This document shows positions 15,540 through 21,408 of a DNA stretch of 30,690 nucleotides, one piece after another. The DNA is from a virus: IMG/VR virus record IMGVR_UViG_3300035698_002260, positions 1-30,690 of that record. The stretch is one strand, 5' to 3'. Within the stretch, counting starts at the first letter, position 1; each line of letters starts with the position of its first letter. Made by a program: the position numbers and the translations under genes. The notes under the pieces are model-generated. The model made no database searches and had not been told where the DNA came from. It saw nothing but the letters and a program-made list of their open reading frames with translations.

Positions 15540-15608
15540 GGGTATAATAACTATATATTTGTTGTAATCTCTGTATGAGGTACTACATATATGTAGTATA
15601 TTATACCC
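15540..15608. repeat. Nested inverted repeats, potential cruciform
   Basis: GGGTATAATA (15540-15549) is the exact reverse complement of TATTATACCC (15599-15608), and the flanking A-T pair adds one more base. Directly inside the right arm is a perfect 18-bp palindrome, TACTACATATATGTAGTA (15581-15598). The segment is very AT-rich. It could be an origin unwinding element, a protein-binding palindrome or a terminator for the upstream operon. Confidence 0.7.
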
Positions 15609-15875
15609 TTTCTGTGATAAATATACCCCCTTTTTTCACACAAAATAGTTACCCCCCATTCCCCCTTCTGTATGGTAACGCTGTCACAAACTATTATGTA
15701 CTTATTATGACATCATCCCCCGTAACCCATGTAAAACTATGTACTGAGACGATTATTGTCAAGTAATCCCTACTAACTTGTAGGTGTATATATTATTTCG
15801 TATCAGCATTTCTGTATTTTTAAGCGGTATCACCACCCTGAACAACAATTATGCCATTCCACCTGACCACTACCC

Positions 15876-16003
15876 CCCGGGCCCGATAACATCATGCATA
15901 CACGCCCGGGCCCGCATGGTCCGATAATACACGCATTCCTCCATATATACACGCATATAATGGGTCCGATAATACCGGATATACGATGTATACGCCCGGG
16001 CCC
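15876..16003. repeat. CCCGGGCCC boxes interspersed with GGTCCGATAATAC repeats
   Basis: CCCGGGCCC occurs at 15876, 15905 and 15995. GGTCCGATAATAC occurs at 15918-15930 and 15963-15975, and a related GGGCCCGATAAC overlaps the first box. ATACACGC or ATACGC precedes boxes two and three and recurs between them. The GC-palindromic boxes stand out in otherwise AT-rich sequence. They look like iterons or protein-binding sites. Confidence 0.65.
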
Positions 16004-16010
16004 CGATATT

Positions 16011-16089
16011 ATGCACATGAATATGCACATTATGCACATGGTCCAATGATGTAGTGTTCATAGCCGGGATGTTTCTGTAGTATGCACAT
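16011..16089. repeat. Four ATGCACAT direct repeats
   Basis: Exact ATGCACAT copies lie at 16011, 16023, 16032 and 16082. The first three are spaced by 12 and 9 bases. They follow the CCCGGGCCC boxes and precede the structured element. This is consistent with a cluster of binding sites for one protein. Confidence 0.6.
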
Positions 16090-16110
16090 AATCGGCTATA
16101 TAGGCCCACC

Positions 16111-16320
16111 GGCCGGGGTGTTTCCATCTTTGTACATGCGAATAGACGGGACCGATTATATTGCGTGGTGGTGTTCATCGGGACGGGGAGGGTATCAGAA
16201 CACACAATATGTCCATCAGAACACACAATACGGCTACAAAAACACGCCATACATGGGCACTATTCGCAACTCTACCATTGTATCTATATAGGTAGACGCA
16301 ATACGGGAAACACCCCGGCC
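16111..16320 (+). ncRNA. Candidate structured RNA element closed by a 15-bp stem
   Basis: GGCCGGGGTGTTTCC (16111-16125) is perfectly complementary to GGAAACACCCCGGCC (16306-16320). Inside, TGCGAATAG (16137-16145) pairs exactly with CTATTCGCA (16260-16268), and CTACC (16272-16276) pairs with GGTAG (16291-16295), giving a three-way-junction layout. Within the large arm a 16-bp sequence ATCAGAACACACAATA is repeated at 16194 and 16215. TATTGCGT (16159-16166) is complementary to ACGCAATA (16296-16303), allowing a pseudoknot or alternative fold. No family was recognised. It could also be a DNA-level origin structure. Strand is assigned from the direction of flanking genes. Confidence 0.5.
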
Positions 16321-16397
16321 ATAAAACCTTATAATCATTAAACTTACATCAATTATCATAAAATAGCCGAATTGGGGGATATTTGCGGTAAAAACCA

Positions 16398-16426
16398 TTG
16401 ATTTGGTTTGAATTATATGATATAAT
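16398..16426 (+). promoter_or_regulatory. Sigma-70 promoter for the zinc-cluster/peptidase operon
   Basis: TTGATT (16398-16403), a 17-bp spacer, and a perfect TATAAT (16421-16426) with TGA extended -10. Predicted transcription starts near 16433. It drives the gene starting at 16488. Confidence 0.85.
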
Positions 16427-16433
16427 GGCATTT

Positions 16434-16448
16434 CCGGCACAATGCCGG
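16434..16448 (+). promoter_or_regulatory. Stem-loop at the predicted 5' end of the transcript
   Basis: CCGGCA-CAA-TGCCGG forms a 6-bp GC-rich hairpin exactly where the transcript from the 16398 promoter should begin. GGCATT (16427-16432) and AATGCC (16441-16446) give an alternative overlapping palindrome. It may stabilise the 5' end or act as an operator. Confidence 0.45.
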
Positions 16449-16487
16449 GACGGTACCGAACCGAATCCGGAAATAAAGGAATTGATT

Positions 16488-17714
16488 ATGAGCAATGCAA
16501 GACAAGTAGTTTACCATTGCATTTTTAGAAATGTGGGTTCAAGGGACAGATATGAGGAATTGAGAGAGCATGTAGCCGTAAAATTGCTAGAGTTGGAAAT
16601 TGATTATACAGAAGACCAAACACCCGGGTTTTTGAGTTACAATGTGCCCGGCAAACCCCGCATGAAAATGAAGGTACATCGAATATTGACCAGAAAGTTA
16701 GGACTATCGGATTTTATGGGACCTTGCGACATACAGAACATCGGGGACAATATAATCGGTGAGTTATTCGGGACTAGTACGGAATTATTGACTGGTGATG
16801 ATATAACTGACGCATACAAAAATGAAGTGGGTGGTTACTCATGTATGACAGGTGATGAATCACGGTATACCCGGCTATATGCAGAAAACCCGGACGTTTA
16901 CCAGATGTTAACTATGTGGATGGGGTCCAATGAATCCCGGGCAATGGTCATAAAATTAGACAATGATGAATATTTGATGGACCGAATATACTCAGATTCA
17001 CAGACATTAACACAAAAGATGTTTGATTATGTAAAGAAACAAGGGTGGAATTATCGGAGCTCGACATCCCCGGGATGTTACGATATTATCGGACCGGATG
17101 GGTGTGAAGTTGATTATGAGGATATATATGTTACTGGGCTTGATTATGAACTCGGGGAAGTGCCATATATGGATACGCTAACTAAGGGCCGAATATGGAA
17201 TGGATTATTAGATTTGATGCACCCATCAAGTAAGAAAGCGTACGATTTTGAGGTAACGTCAACTTGTGGGGAAGTTAGGGATTTGGAAACCTGCTGTAAT
17301 TGTGGTGACGAGACCAATGAAGATGATAGAATGTGCTCTGATAGTGGGGAAACATGGTGTTCAGACTGCTATAATGAGTATTTTAGTTATTGTGATAACT
17401 GTAAAGAGGATGTACCCACTGTTGACATAGTATGTTTGGGCAACGATTATATATGTGAATCATACCGAGACGCTATAGCCACATGGTGTGATGAATGCCG
17501 GCGCTATGTAAAAAATGATGATATGATTACCATATCGGATACGGGACTGGAAGTATGCCGGGAATGTGCAGAAAATGAATATTCATACTGTGATGGATGT
17601 GGTGAATACTGTTCAGAAACACATGAAACAATAGACGGGGACATGTATTGTAAAGAATGCGCCCCGGATATAGATGAAACAGACGAATCGGAGATGATTG
17701 AAAATGAAGCGTAA
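16488..17714 (+). CDS. Multi-zinc-cluster protein of unknown function
   Basis: A 408-residue protein. The frame is open upstream to 16398, but that part lies inside the promoter. The ATG at 16488 has AAAGGA seven bases before it. Residues 1 to about 260 are a mixed-fold domain without recognised motifs, rich in Asp, Glu and Tyr. From Cys269 onward there is a dense series of knuckles: CCNCGDE, CSDSGETWCSDC, YCDNCKED, WCDECRR, CRECAENEYSYCDGCGEYC, and CKEC near the end. This suggests three or more tandem treble-clef/LIM-like zinc units for protein or nucleic acid binding. The gene is more A+T-rich than its neighbours. It overlaps the peptidase gene by 11 bases. Confidence 0.8.
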   Translation: MSNARQVVYHCIFRNVGSRDRYEELREHVAVKLLELEIDYTEDQTPGFLSYNVPGKPRMKMKVHRILTRKLGLSDFMGPCDIQNIGDNIIGELFGTSTELLTGDDITDAYKNEVGGYSCMTGDESRYTRLYAENPDVYQMLTMWMGSNESRAMVIKLDNDEYLMDRIYSDSQTLTQKMFDYVKKQGWNYRSSTSPGCYDIIGPDGCEVDYEDIYVTGLDYELGEVPYMDTLTKGRIWNGLLDLMHPSSKKAYDFEVTSTCGEVRDLETCCNCGDETNEDDRMCSDSGETWCSDCYNEYFSYCDNCKEDVPTVDIVCLGNDYICESYRDAIATWCDECRRYVKNDDMITISDTGLEVCRECAENEYSYCDGCGEYCSETHETIDGDMYCKECAPDIDETDESEMIENEA

Positions 17715-18576
17715 AAAGACCAAAAATATCAATAATAAGCTGTTTGCAGTGGAATTAAATGAATTAAAGACCTATTTTGTCGATAAAGAGGAACTATTCC
17801 AGCGGTATAAAAAACATGTTCTGGATGGGTCCGATAAAACAAAGAGGAGAATTTTTATTGACAATGGCGAACCCATTCTATTCGTGGCTCATGCGGATAC
17901 GGTACAAAAACCCCGAATTGATAAAATAGATAAAAAGGCCGGTATTTGTTATGGTGCTGGATTCGACGACCGATTAGGGATATACACGATATTCAAACTC
18001 CTGAATAACGGATTCAAGGCCGATGTATTGATTACGGATAATGAGGAAACCGGGGATTCAACTGCTAGGAACCATGTGTTAAAAGATTATGATTTGATTG
18101 TAGAATTCGACCGCGCCGGAGTTGATGTAGTTACTTACGATAGGGATTGTTCTGAATTACTGTCGAAACTTGGGGAACTATGGCCAATCGGTTATGGGTC
18201 CTATTCGGATGTTTGCGCAATGGATACAATGACCTGCACAGTTAACATCGGGATGGGGATTAGAGAATCACACTCACCCAAATCATGTTTCATACTTGCG
18301 GATTATTACAGGGCATTGTTACGATTCAAGACCTTTTATAGCAGGATAAAGGGCGTAACTTTTAGATGTGAGTTCAAACCAGTACAATGGGGATTTGATT
18401 CATATTATGATGATGAAGGTATAATAGACGTGTGTGATGTGTGTGGACATACAGGGGGAGAGGAAATACATGGATATTTTATCTGTTACGATTGTATGAC
18501 CTCTTTTATGATGGGGGACAATAGCCGGTTATATTCAGAAGATGATTATGGCAATGATTTTATTCGCAACTTTTAG
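17704..18576 (+). CDS. M20/peptidase T-like zinc hydrolase with C-terminal zinc knuckles
   Basis: A 290-residue protein. The ATG at 17704 is taken because GGAG sits ten bases upstream; a TTG six bases earlier is less likely. Residues show the M20 metallopeptidase order: VAHADTV (His63, Asp65), GFDDRLG (bridging Asp88 or Asp89), TDNEETG (catalytic Glu114, metal Glu115), VEFDRAG (Asp136) and ESHSPKSC (His190). The dimerisation lid domain of cellular M20 enzymes is missing, so this is a compact form. A C-terminal extension holds CDVCGHTGG and CYDC (about 244-264), like the zinc knuckles of the upstream protein. It is probably an aminopeptidase or amidohydrolase; the substrate is unknown. Confidence 0.7.
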   Translation: MKRKKTKNINNKLFAVELNELKTYFVDKEELFQRYKKHVLDGSDKTKRRIFIDNGEPILFVAHADTVQKPRIDKIDKKAGICYGAGFDDRLGIYTIFKLLNNGFKADVLITDNEETGDSTARNHVLKDYDLIVEFDRAGVDVVTYDRDCSELLSKLGELWPIGYGSYSDVCAMDTMTCTVNIGMGIRESHSPKSCFILADYYRALLRFKTFYSRIKGVTFRCEFKPVQWGFDSYYDDEGIIDVCDVCGHTGGEEIHGYFICYDCMTSFMMGDNSRLYSEDDYGNDFIRNF

Positions 18577-18586
18577 GGGGTGCAAA

Positions 18587-18691
18587 ATGAAGGGTATTTT
18601 ATACAGGATTATGGAAGGTGTTTTAGTAATAGTCATTTTACTACTGATATATTGGGGAATGACACACGATAGGGATAAACCGGATAGATAA
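18587..18691 (+). CDS. 34-residue single-span membrane peptide
   Basis: A short gene with AGGGGG six bases before its ATG, ten bases after the peptidase stop. The product is a small basic N-terminus, then a hydrophobic helix (VLVIVILLLIYWGM), and a polar charged tail (THDRDKPDR). It is a clear one-segment membrane peptide and closes the operon begun at 16488. It could anchor or regulate its operon partners; the function is unknown. Confidence 0.55.
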   Translation: MKGILYRIMEGVLVIVILLLIYWGMTHDRDKPDR

Positions 18692-18705
18692 TTACCACAA
18701 ATAAT

Positions 18706-18747
18706 ATGAAAATAATCCTTGACATACCCGGGCGATTCGGGTATAGT
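18706..18747 (+). promoter_or_regulatory. Sigma-70 promoter, repeated module copy 1
   Basis: TTGACA (18719-18724), a 17-bp spacer, TATAGT (18742-18747). The preceding ATGAAAATAATC (from 18706) is almost identical to the sequence before the promoter at 19504, and the downstream AGGGTTGATGG also matches. It drives the genes at 18808 onwards. Confidence 0.85.
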
Positions 18748-18807
18748 CAGGGTTGATGGAATTACGGAAATAGAAAACTATAAACTAAAACTATTACGGA
18801 GAAAACT

Positions 18808-19011
18808 ATGGCAACAAGTAAAGACAAGTGTTATACTGTGTATGACGTAATACGCAGGGGACACATGCTCGAACCGCTGGTATGTGTGCATTGTCAAGAA
18901 GTGGGAGAAGTAACATACAGCCAAGTAATTGAAGATGGGCTATGTGGATTATGTGGCAGGTGGCAACTGGAAAGTGACCCGGCCTTCAACCTAACTACGG
19001 AGGATTTCTAA
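18808..19011 (+). CDS. Small zinc-ribbon protein
   Basis: A 67-residue protein with GGAGA before its ATG. It has two knuckles, CVHCQE (about 26-31) and CGLCGR (about 46-51), about 20 residues apart, forming a compact four-cysteine zinc site. The N-terminal KCYTVYDVIRRGHMLEPLV is a short helical segment. It is the first gene of the 18719 promoter and overlaps the next by TAATG. The function is unknown. Confidence 0.7.
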   Translation: MATSKDKCYTVYDVIRRGHMLEPLVCVHCQEVGEVTYSQVIEDGLCGLCGRWQLESDPAFNLTTEDF

Positions 19012-19337
19012 TGCAGGATGTAACGACAGTATTTTTAGAGTATCTGCGAACCGTGAGGGAAATCAACGGATACCTTGTATCAGCACAACGTGATGGGGCC
19101 CTGCTGTTGGCCCTGATACTGCATGACGTGCCGAAACTGGACCCTGAGGATGATGAACCGTTGCCGTTTGAATTGAGACGGTACAGGGCAAAGGACGGCC
19201 GGGGGGATAGGCCCTATTCCTCGACATGGCACACGATAGCCGAATGTTACCATTATAAGATAACTAAGAGCCGGGATGAAGTATCGGGCAATCTATTCCA
19301 GTACTTCAAGGTCCCAACAACTGTGGAGGTGGTATAA
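19011..19337 (+). CDS. Hypothetical protein (108 residues)
   Basis: It starts in a TAATG overlap with the preceding gene. It begins with a helix (MQDVTTVFLEYLRTVREING), has a hydrophobic helix (GALLLALILHDVPKL) and a polar, basic second half (LRRYRAKDGRGDRPYSSTWH). The helix is probably soluble rather than a true membrane span. The family was not recognised. It ends in a TAATG overlap with the Trp-rich gene. Confidence 0.7.
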   Translation: MQDVTTVFLEYLRTVREINGYLVSAQRDGALLLALILHDVPKLDPEDDEPLPFELRRYRAKDGRGDRPYSSTWHTIAECYHYKITKSRDEVSGNLFQYFKVPTTVEVV

Positions 19338-19489
19338 TGAAAATGTTATCATGGGACTATTGGGCGTTCAGTTGGGTGTTCAGTTGGGGGAACATTTGGG
19401 TAGATAAAACGTGGGAATGGGGATTTCAGGGGTCAGAAGCGTATTCATGGCACTTCTGTATCGGAAGAATTGTTATAAGTCGTTGGTAA
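19337..19489 (+). CDS. Trp-rich small protein (50 residues)
   Basis: A short gene with a strong GGAGGTGG site, overlapping the previous stop. The 50-residue product has nine tryptophans at near-regular spacing (for example SWDYWAFSWVFSWGNIWVDK) and ends FCIGRIVISRW. The aromatic alternation suggests repeated beta-strands or an amphipathic membrane-surface protein. It is not a normal transmembrane helix. Coupling and ribosome site support a real gene. The function is unknown. Confidence 0.6.
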   Translation: MKMLSWDYWAFSWVFSWGNIWVDKTWEWGFQGSEAYSWHFCIGRIVISRW

Positions 19490-19490
19490 A

Positions 19491-19532
19491 ATGAAAATAA
19501 TGCTTGACGAACGATGTGATTTATGGTATAGT
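19491..19532 (+). promoter_or_regulatory. Sigma-70 promoter of the tRNA cluster, repeated module copy 2
   Basis: TTGACG (19504-19509), a 17-bp spacer, TATAGT (19527-19532) with TGG extended -10. The upstream ATGAAAATAATG and downstream GAGTATTGATAGG mirror the promoter at 18719. It gives the tRNA-His region and the downstream nuclease gene their own start. Confidence 0.85.
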
Positions 19533-19563
19533 GAGTATTGATAGGAAGAAGTGTGTGACAAAC

Positions 19564-19616
19564 ATGAACCCTAAAAAGTAAGAGAGAATGGTGATGATAT
19601 GAATCCTAAATTCTAA
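19564..19616 (+). other. Two near-identical five-codon mini-ORFs in the tRNA leader
   Basis: ATG AAC CCT AAA AAG TAA (19564-19581) encodes MNPKK. ATG AAT CCT AAA TTC TAA (19599-19616) encodes MNPKF. They are 35 bases apart, just downstream of the promoter. Purine-rich stretches precede each, but no good Shine-Dalgarno site is present at the right spacing. They may be a small duplication, minigenes or chance. Confidence 0.3.
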
Positions 19617-19633
19617 AGACATGTAACAGAATA

Positions 19634-19663
19634 GGGTCAGGGGGTTCGATTCCCCTTGCACCC
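19634..19663 (+). pseudogene. tRNA acceptor/T-arm minihelix-like sequence 1
   Basis: GGGTCA-GGGGG-TTCGATT-CCCC-T-TG-C-ACCC folds as an 11-bp helix with a canonical TTCGATT T-loop and one bulged C. It looks like a tRNA T-arm stacked on an acceptor stem with no D or anticodon arm. No matching GGGTGCA 5' acceptor strand lies upstream. It ends three bases before tRNA-His. It may be a tRNA remnant, a tRNA mimic or a processing signal. Confidence 0.45.
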
Positions 19664-19666
19664 GTT

Positions 19667-19740
19667 GTGACGGTAGCATAATTGGATAATGCATTGGCTT
19701 GTGATGCCAAGGATTGTGGGTTCGAGTCCCATCCGTCACC
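19667..19740 (+). tRNA. tRNA-His (GTG anticodon)
   Basis: The full cloverleaf can be read. The acceptor GTGACGG pairs with CCGTCAC. The D-stem GCAT/ATGC carries the loop AATTGGATA. The anticodon stem TTGGC/GCCAA holds the loop TTGTGAT with anticodon GTG at 19701-19703, followed by variable GGATT. The T-stem GTGGG/CCCAT has the loop TTCGAGT. The discriminator base is C (19740), as in bacterial tRNA-His. No encoded base is obviously suitable as G-1 (T precedes), so host tRNA maturation at position -1 is uncertain. CCA is not encoded. Confidence 0.9.
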
Positions 19741-19764
19741 TTTTTCATCATTCCCTCCAAAACC

Positions 19765-19806
19765 GGGTGGTTCGGAGTATGGGTGGTTCGACTCCACCCA
19801 CCACCC
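19765..19806 (+). pseudogene. tRNA acceptor/T-arm minihelix-like sequence 2
   Basis: GGGTGGT (19765-19771) is complementary to ACCACCC (19800-19806). Nested directly inside is GGGTGG-TTCGACT-CCACCC with a canonical T-loop. The nine bases TCGGAGTAT take the place of the whole D and anticodon arms. Together this is a 13-bp coaxial acceptor/T-arm helix with a strand bridge. It is too short for a working tRNA: either a deletion remnant or a deliberate minihelix. Confidence 0.5.
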
Positions 19807-19840
19807 TTGTATAAACTATTACTTTAATCAGGAGAAAAAC

Positions 19841-20725
19841 ATGAAGATTACAAACATGTTAGGGCTCGACCAATCCTTCGTGGATTACTGCACGTTGGGT
19901 ATTCGTCCCTTGAACCCGGAACGCATGGGGGTAACTACGCTTATTGGACCTCCCCAGATTCGTGCCCTGAAATTCAAGCATTGGGACGAAATGGAGGAGG
20001 ATATAGCGGATAGACTATGGGCCATGTTCGGTACCGGATTCCATGAGGAATTGGCAAAGTACCGGCGGGTCGGAGTCGTTCAGGAATTCAAGATGGAAAT
20101 GAAGGCCGGACCTTTTACGCTGGTAGGGGTTGCTGACATCATTGACTTTGTGATGAAGTACATTGATGACTATAAAGTAACATCCGTTTGGTCAGTGAAG
20201 TTCGGGAACCACCCGGAATGGGACCAGCAACTCAATGTGTACCGCATTATGCTGTGGAAACTAACGGGCGTTATGGTAAGCAAGTTACGAATCCATGCTA
20301 TTATGCGGGATTGGTCAGCCCGGGATGCAGAATCCGACAAGTCATATCCCCAAGTCCAGATACGAACACATGAATGTGATGTGTGGGACACGGATAAGGC
20401 AATTGAATACATGAAAAACTGTATCAATGAACATTCCGCAAGTACTCCTCGACCCTGTACCCCTGAGGAAATGTGGGCAAAGCCCTCGAAATGGGCCGTG
20501 ATGAAGAAGGGCAACAAGTCGGCATGTCGTGGGGGTGTGAAGGATACGGAGGAACAAGCGAAGAAGTACATATCCGATGAACGCTTGACTGCAAAGGATG
20601 ACAAAGCGAAGAAGGAAGTTGCCAAGATGTATATTGAACATCGGCCCGGGGAGTGCTTGAGATGCAAACGCTACTGTGGTGTTGCCAAGTTCTGCCTTCA
20701 AAACCCACACAGAGAGGATAAATAA
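19841..20725 (+). CDS. PD-(D/E)XK nuclease with Cas4/RecB-like cysteine cluster
   Basis: A 294-residue protein. The ATG at 19841 has CAGGAGAAAAAC upstream; the open frame before it covers the tRNA and is discarded. Core motifs: GTGFHEEL (His68, Glu69), VGVADIIDF (Asp99), IDDYKVT (Asp109/Asp110, Lys112) and EWDQQLNVYRIML (Gln129/130, Tyr133), the RecB-type exonuclease order. Cys17 plus CLRCKRYCGVAKFC (272, 275, 279, 285) gives one N-terminal and four C-terminal cysteines, resembling the iron-sulphur cluster of Cas4/AddB-type nucleases. Next to NinB-like, SSB and helicase genes, it likely resects DNA in recombination or replication. Confidence 0.75.
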   Translation: MKITNMLGLDQSFVDYCTLGIRPLNPERMGVTTLIGPPQIRALKFKHWDEMEEDIADRLWAMFGTGFHEELAKYRRVGVVQEFKMEMKAGPFTLVGVADIIDFVMKYIDDYKVTSVWSVKFGNHPEWDQQLNVYRIMLWKLTGVMVSKLRIHAIMRDWSARDAESDKSYPQVQIRTHECDVWDTDKAIEYMKNCINEHSASTPRPCTPEEMWAKPSKWAVMKKGNKSACRGGVKDTEEQAKKYISDERLTAKDDKAKKEVAKMYIEHRPGECLRCKRYCGVAKFCLQNPHREDK

Positions 20726-20985
20726 TGAAAATCGTAAAAAGCAAGACTTATTCACCCGCTGTTGTGCCTTTGGTGGATGCTGTGAAGGTGGGAGAATGTT
20801 TCTGGTATCAGGAGAGTGGACGGCCGGAGTGTTATTTACATATGCGGGTTGACGAATTTATAGGGGATGGCTGTTTCCCCCGGTATGCAGTTTACACGGT
20901 CAATCTGGAAACAGGTATCAGTGGTTGGTTCCGTGGGAATCACACGGACTTCAGATTAGCAAATGTGACAGTAGTGGAGAATTAA
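20725..20985 (+). CDS. Hypothetical beta-rich protein (86 residues)
   Basis: It starts in a TAATG overlap with the nuclease gene. Strand-rich sequence (VGECFWYQESGRPECYLHMR, FPRYAVYTVNLETGISGWF) suggests a small beta-barrel. It contains no catalytic motif. The next gene begins immediately after its stop. It is unrecognised; its place in the replication operon suggests an accessory role. Confidence 0.7.
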   Translation: MKIVKSKTYSPAVVPLVDAVKVGECFWYQESGRPECYLHMRVDEFIGDGCFPRYAVYTVNLETGISGWFRGNHTDFRLANVTVVEN

Positions 20986-21408
20986 ATGAACAGACCAAAG
21001 GGGATATTCTACGGGAGGGTCAGGGAAGGCCAAATTATCTTCCAGAACAAGGCCACAGTGATGCGGTTTGTGGAGTCCCTAATGGAAGATACCCCGATTG
21101 TTGTAACAATTGAGCAAGAACATAAGAAACCCTCATTGCAGATGTATGCATACTACGAAGCGTGTATTTGCAAGAGGGTATCGAAGGACGTGGGATATAC
21201 CCCAAAGGAGGTAGATGAAATACTATGTGAACGGTTCCTCACCAAGTTCAGGGGGACAAAAGCCCAATACGTACCATCCAAAGCCGACATAACTGATGAA
21301 GAATTTGCATGGTTTATAGACCACTCTATTCAGTTCTGTGCTATGGAATTTGGAGTATGCATAGAACCAGCCAATAGGAGATGGAAGGAGGAACGTGAAA
21401 AGGATTAA
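20986..21408 (+). CDS. NinB-like recombination protein (tentative)
   Basis: A 140-residue protein. An N-terminal beta part (KGIFYGRVREGQIIFQNKAT, PIVVTIEQEHKKPSLQMYAY) leads to helices with the pattern YYEACICKRVSKDVGYTPKE, a leucine/cysteine-rich LCERFLTKF segment, and DITDEEFAWFIDHSIQFCAM. It closes FGVCIEPAN. This layout (RS/KPSxQ-YY, G-T-x-E-E-V, LT-x-EF-xx-Y/FI, G-V-x-I-P/EP) is common in phage proteins annotated as NinB or related recombination-mediator proteins that bind ssDNA. It neighbours nuclease and SSB genes. The exact family is tentative. Confidence 0.55.
   Translation: MNRPKGIFYGRVREGQIIFQNKATVMRFVESLMEDTPIVVTIEQEHKKPSLQMYAYYEACICKRVSKDVGYTPKEVDEILCERFLTKFRGTKAQYVPSKADITDEEFAWFIDHSIQFCAMEFGVCIEPANRRWKEEREKD

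Larger units (their letters stand above)
15447..16487. other. Long noncoding tract with palindromes and repeats
   Basis: About 1.04 kb has no convincing gene; the open frames in it lack ribosome sites and have unnatural composition. It holds an AATTAGT-CA-ACTAATT palindrome near 15483, the nested cruciform at 15540-15608, a CCTAC/GTAGG hairpin at 15769-15784, three CCCGGGCCC boxes, four ATGCACAT boxes, the structured element at 16111-16320 and the promoter at 16398. An 11-bp direct repeat TATAGACAAGT occurs at 15434 and 15466. The architecture suggests a replication origin, noncoding RNA or both. Confidence 0.7.

Noticed and set aside
15520-15548. Promoter using TATAAT at 15543
   Set aside because: No acceptable -35 box lies 16-18 bases upstream, and the TATAAT is part of the inverted-repeat arm.
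15569-15790. A CRISPR-like array in the repeat region
   Set aside because: Repeats are short, irregularly spaced and of several kinds; there are no uniform spacers and no cas genes.
15830-16291. Open frames on both strands inside the noncoding tract (for example 15870-16250 minus, 16082-16291 plus)
   Set aside because: They lack ribosome sites, consist of the repeat words, and have unnatural amino-acid composition. The repeats and stems explain the sequence better.
16398-16487. Earlier ATG start for the zinc-cluster protein
   Set aside because: It lies within the -35 to -10 promoter and has no ribosome site; ATG 16488 has AAAGGA at correct spacing.
19560-19665. A complete second tRNA ending at 19663
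   Set aside because: The T-arm and 3' acceptor strand are clear, but no matching 5' acceptor strand, D-arm or anticodon stem can be paired upstream, so it is listed only as a minihelix-like remnant.
19682-19840. N-terminal extension of the PD-(D/E)XK nuclease over the tRNA-His
   Set aside because: The extension is the tRNA read in frame; a proper CAGGAG site precedes ATG 19841.
20170-20755. Minus-strand frames opposite the nuclease gene
   Set aside because: They are antisense shadows with Cys/Ser/His-rich noise composition; the plus frame has clear nuclease motifs.
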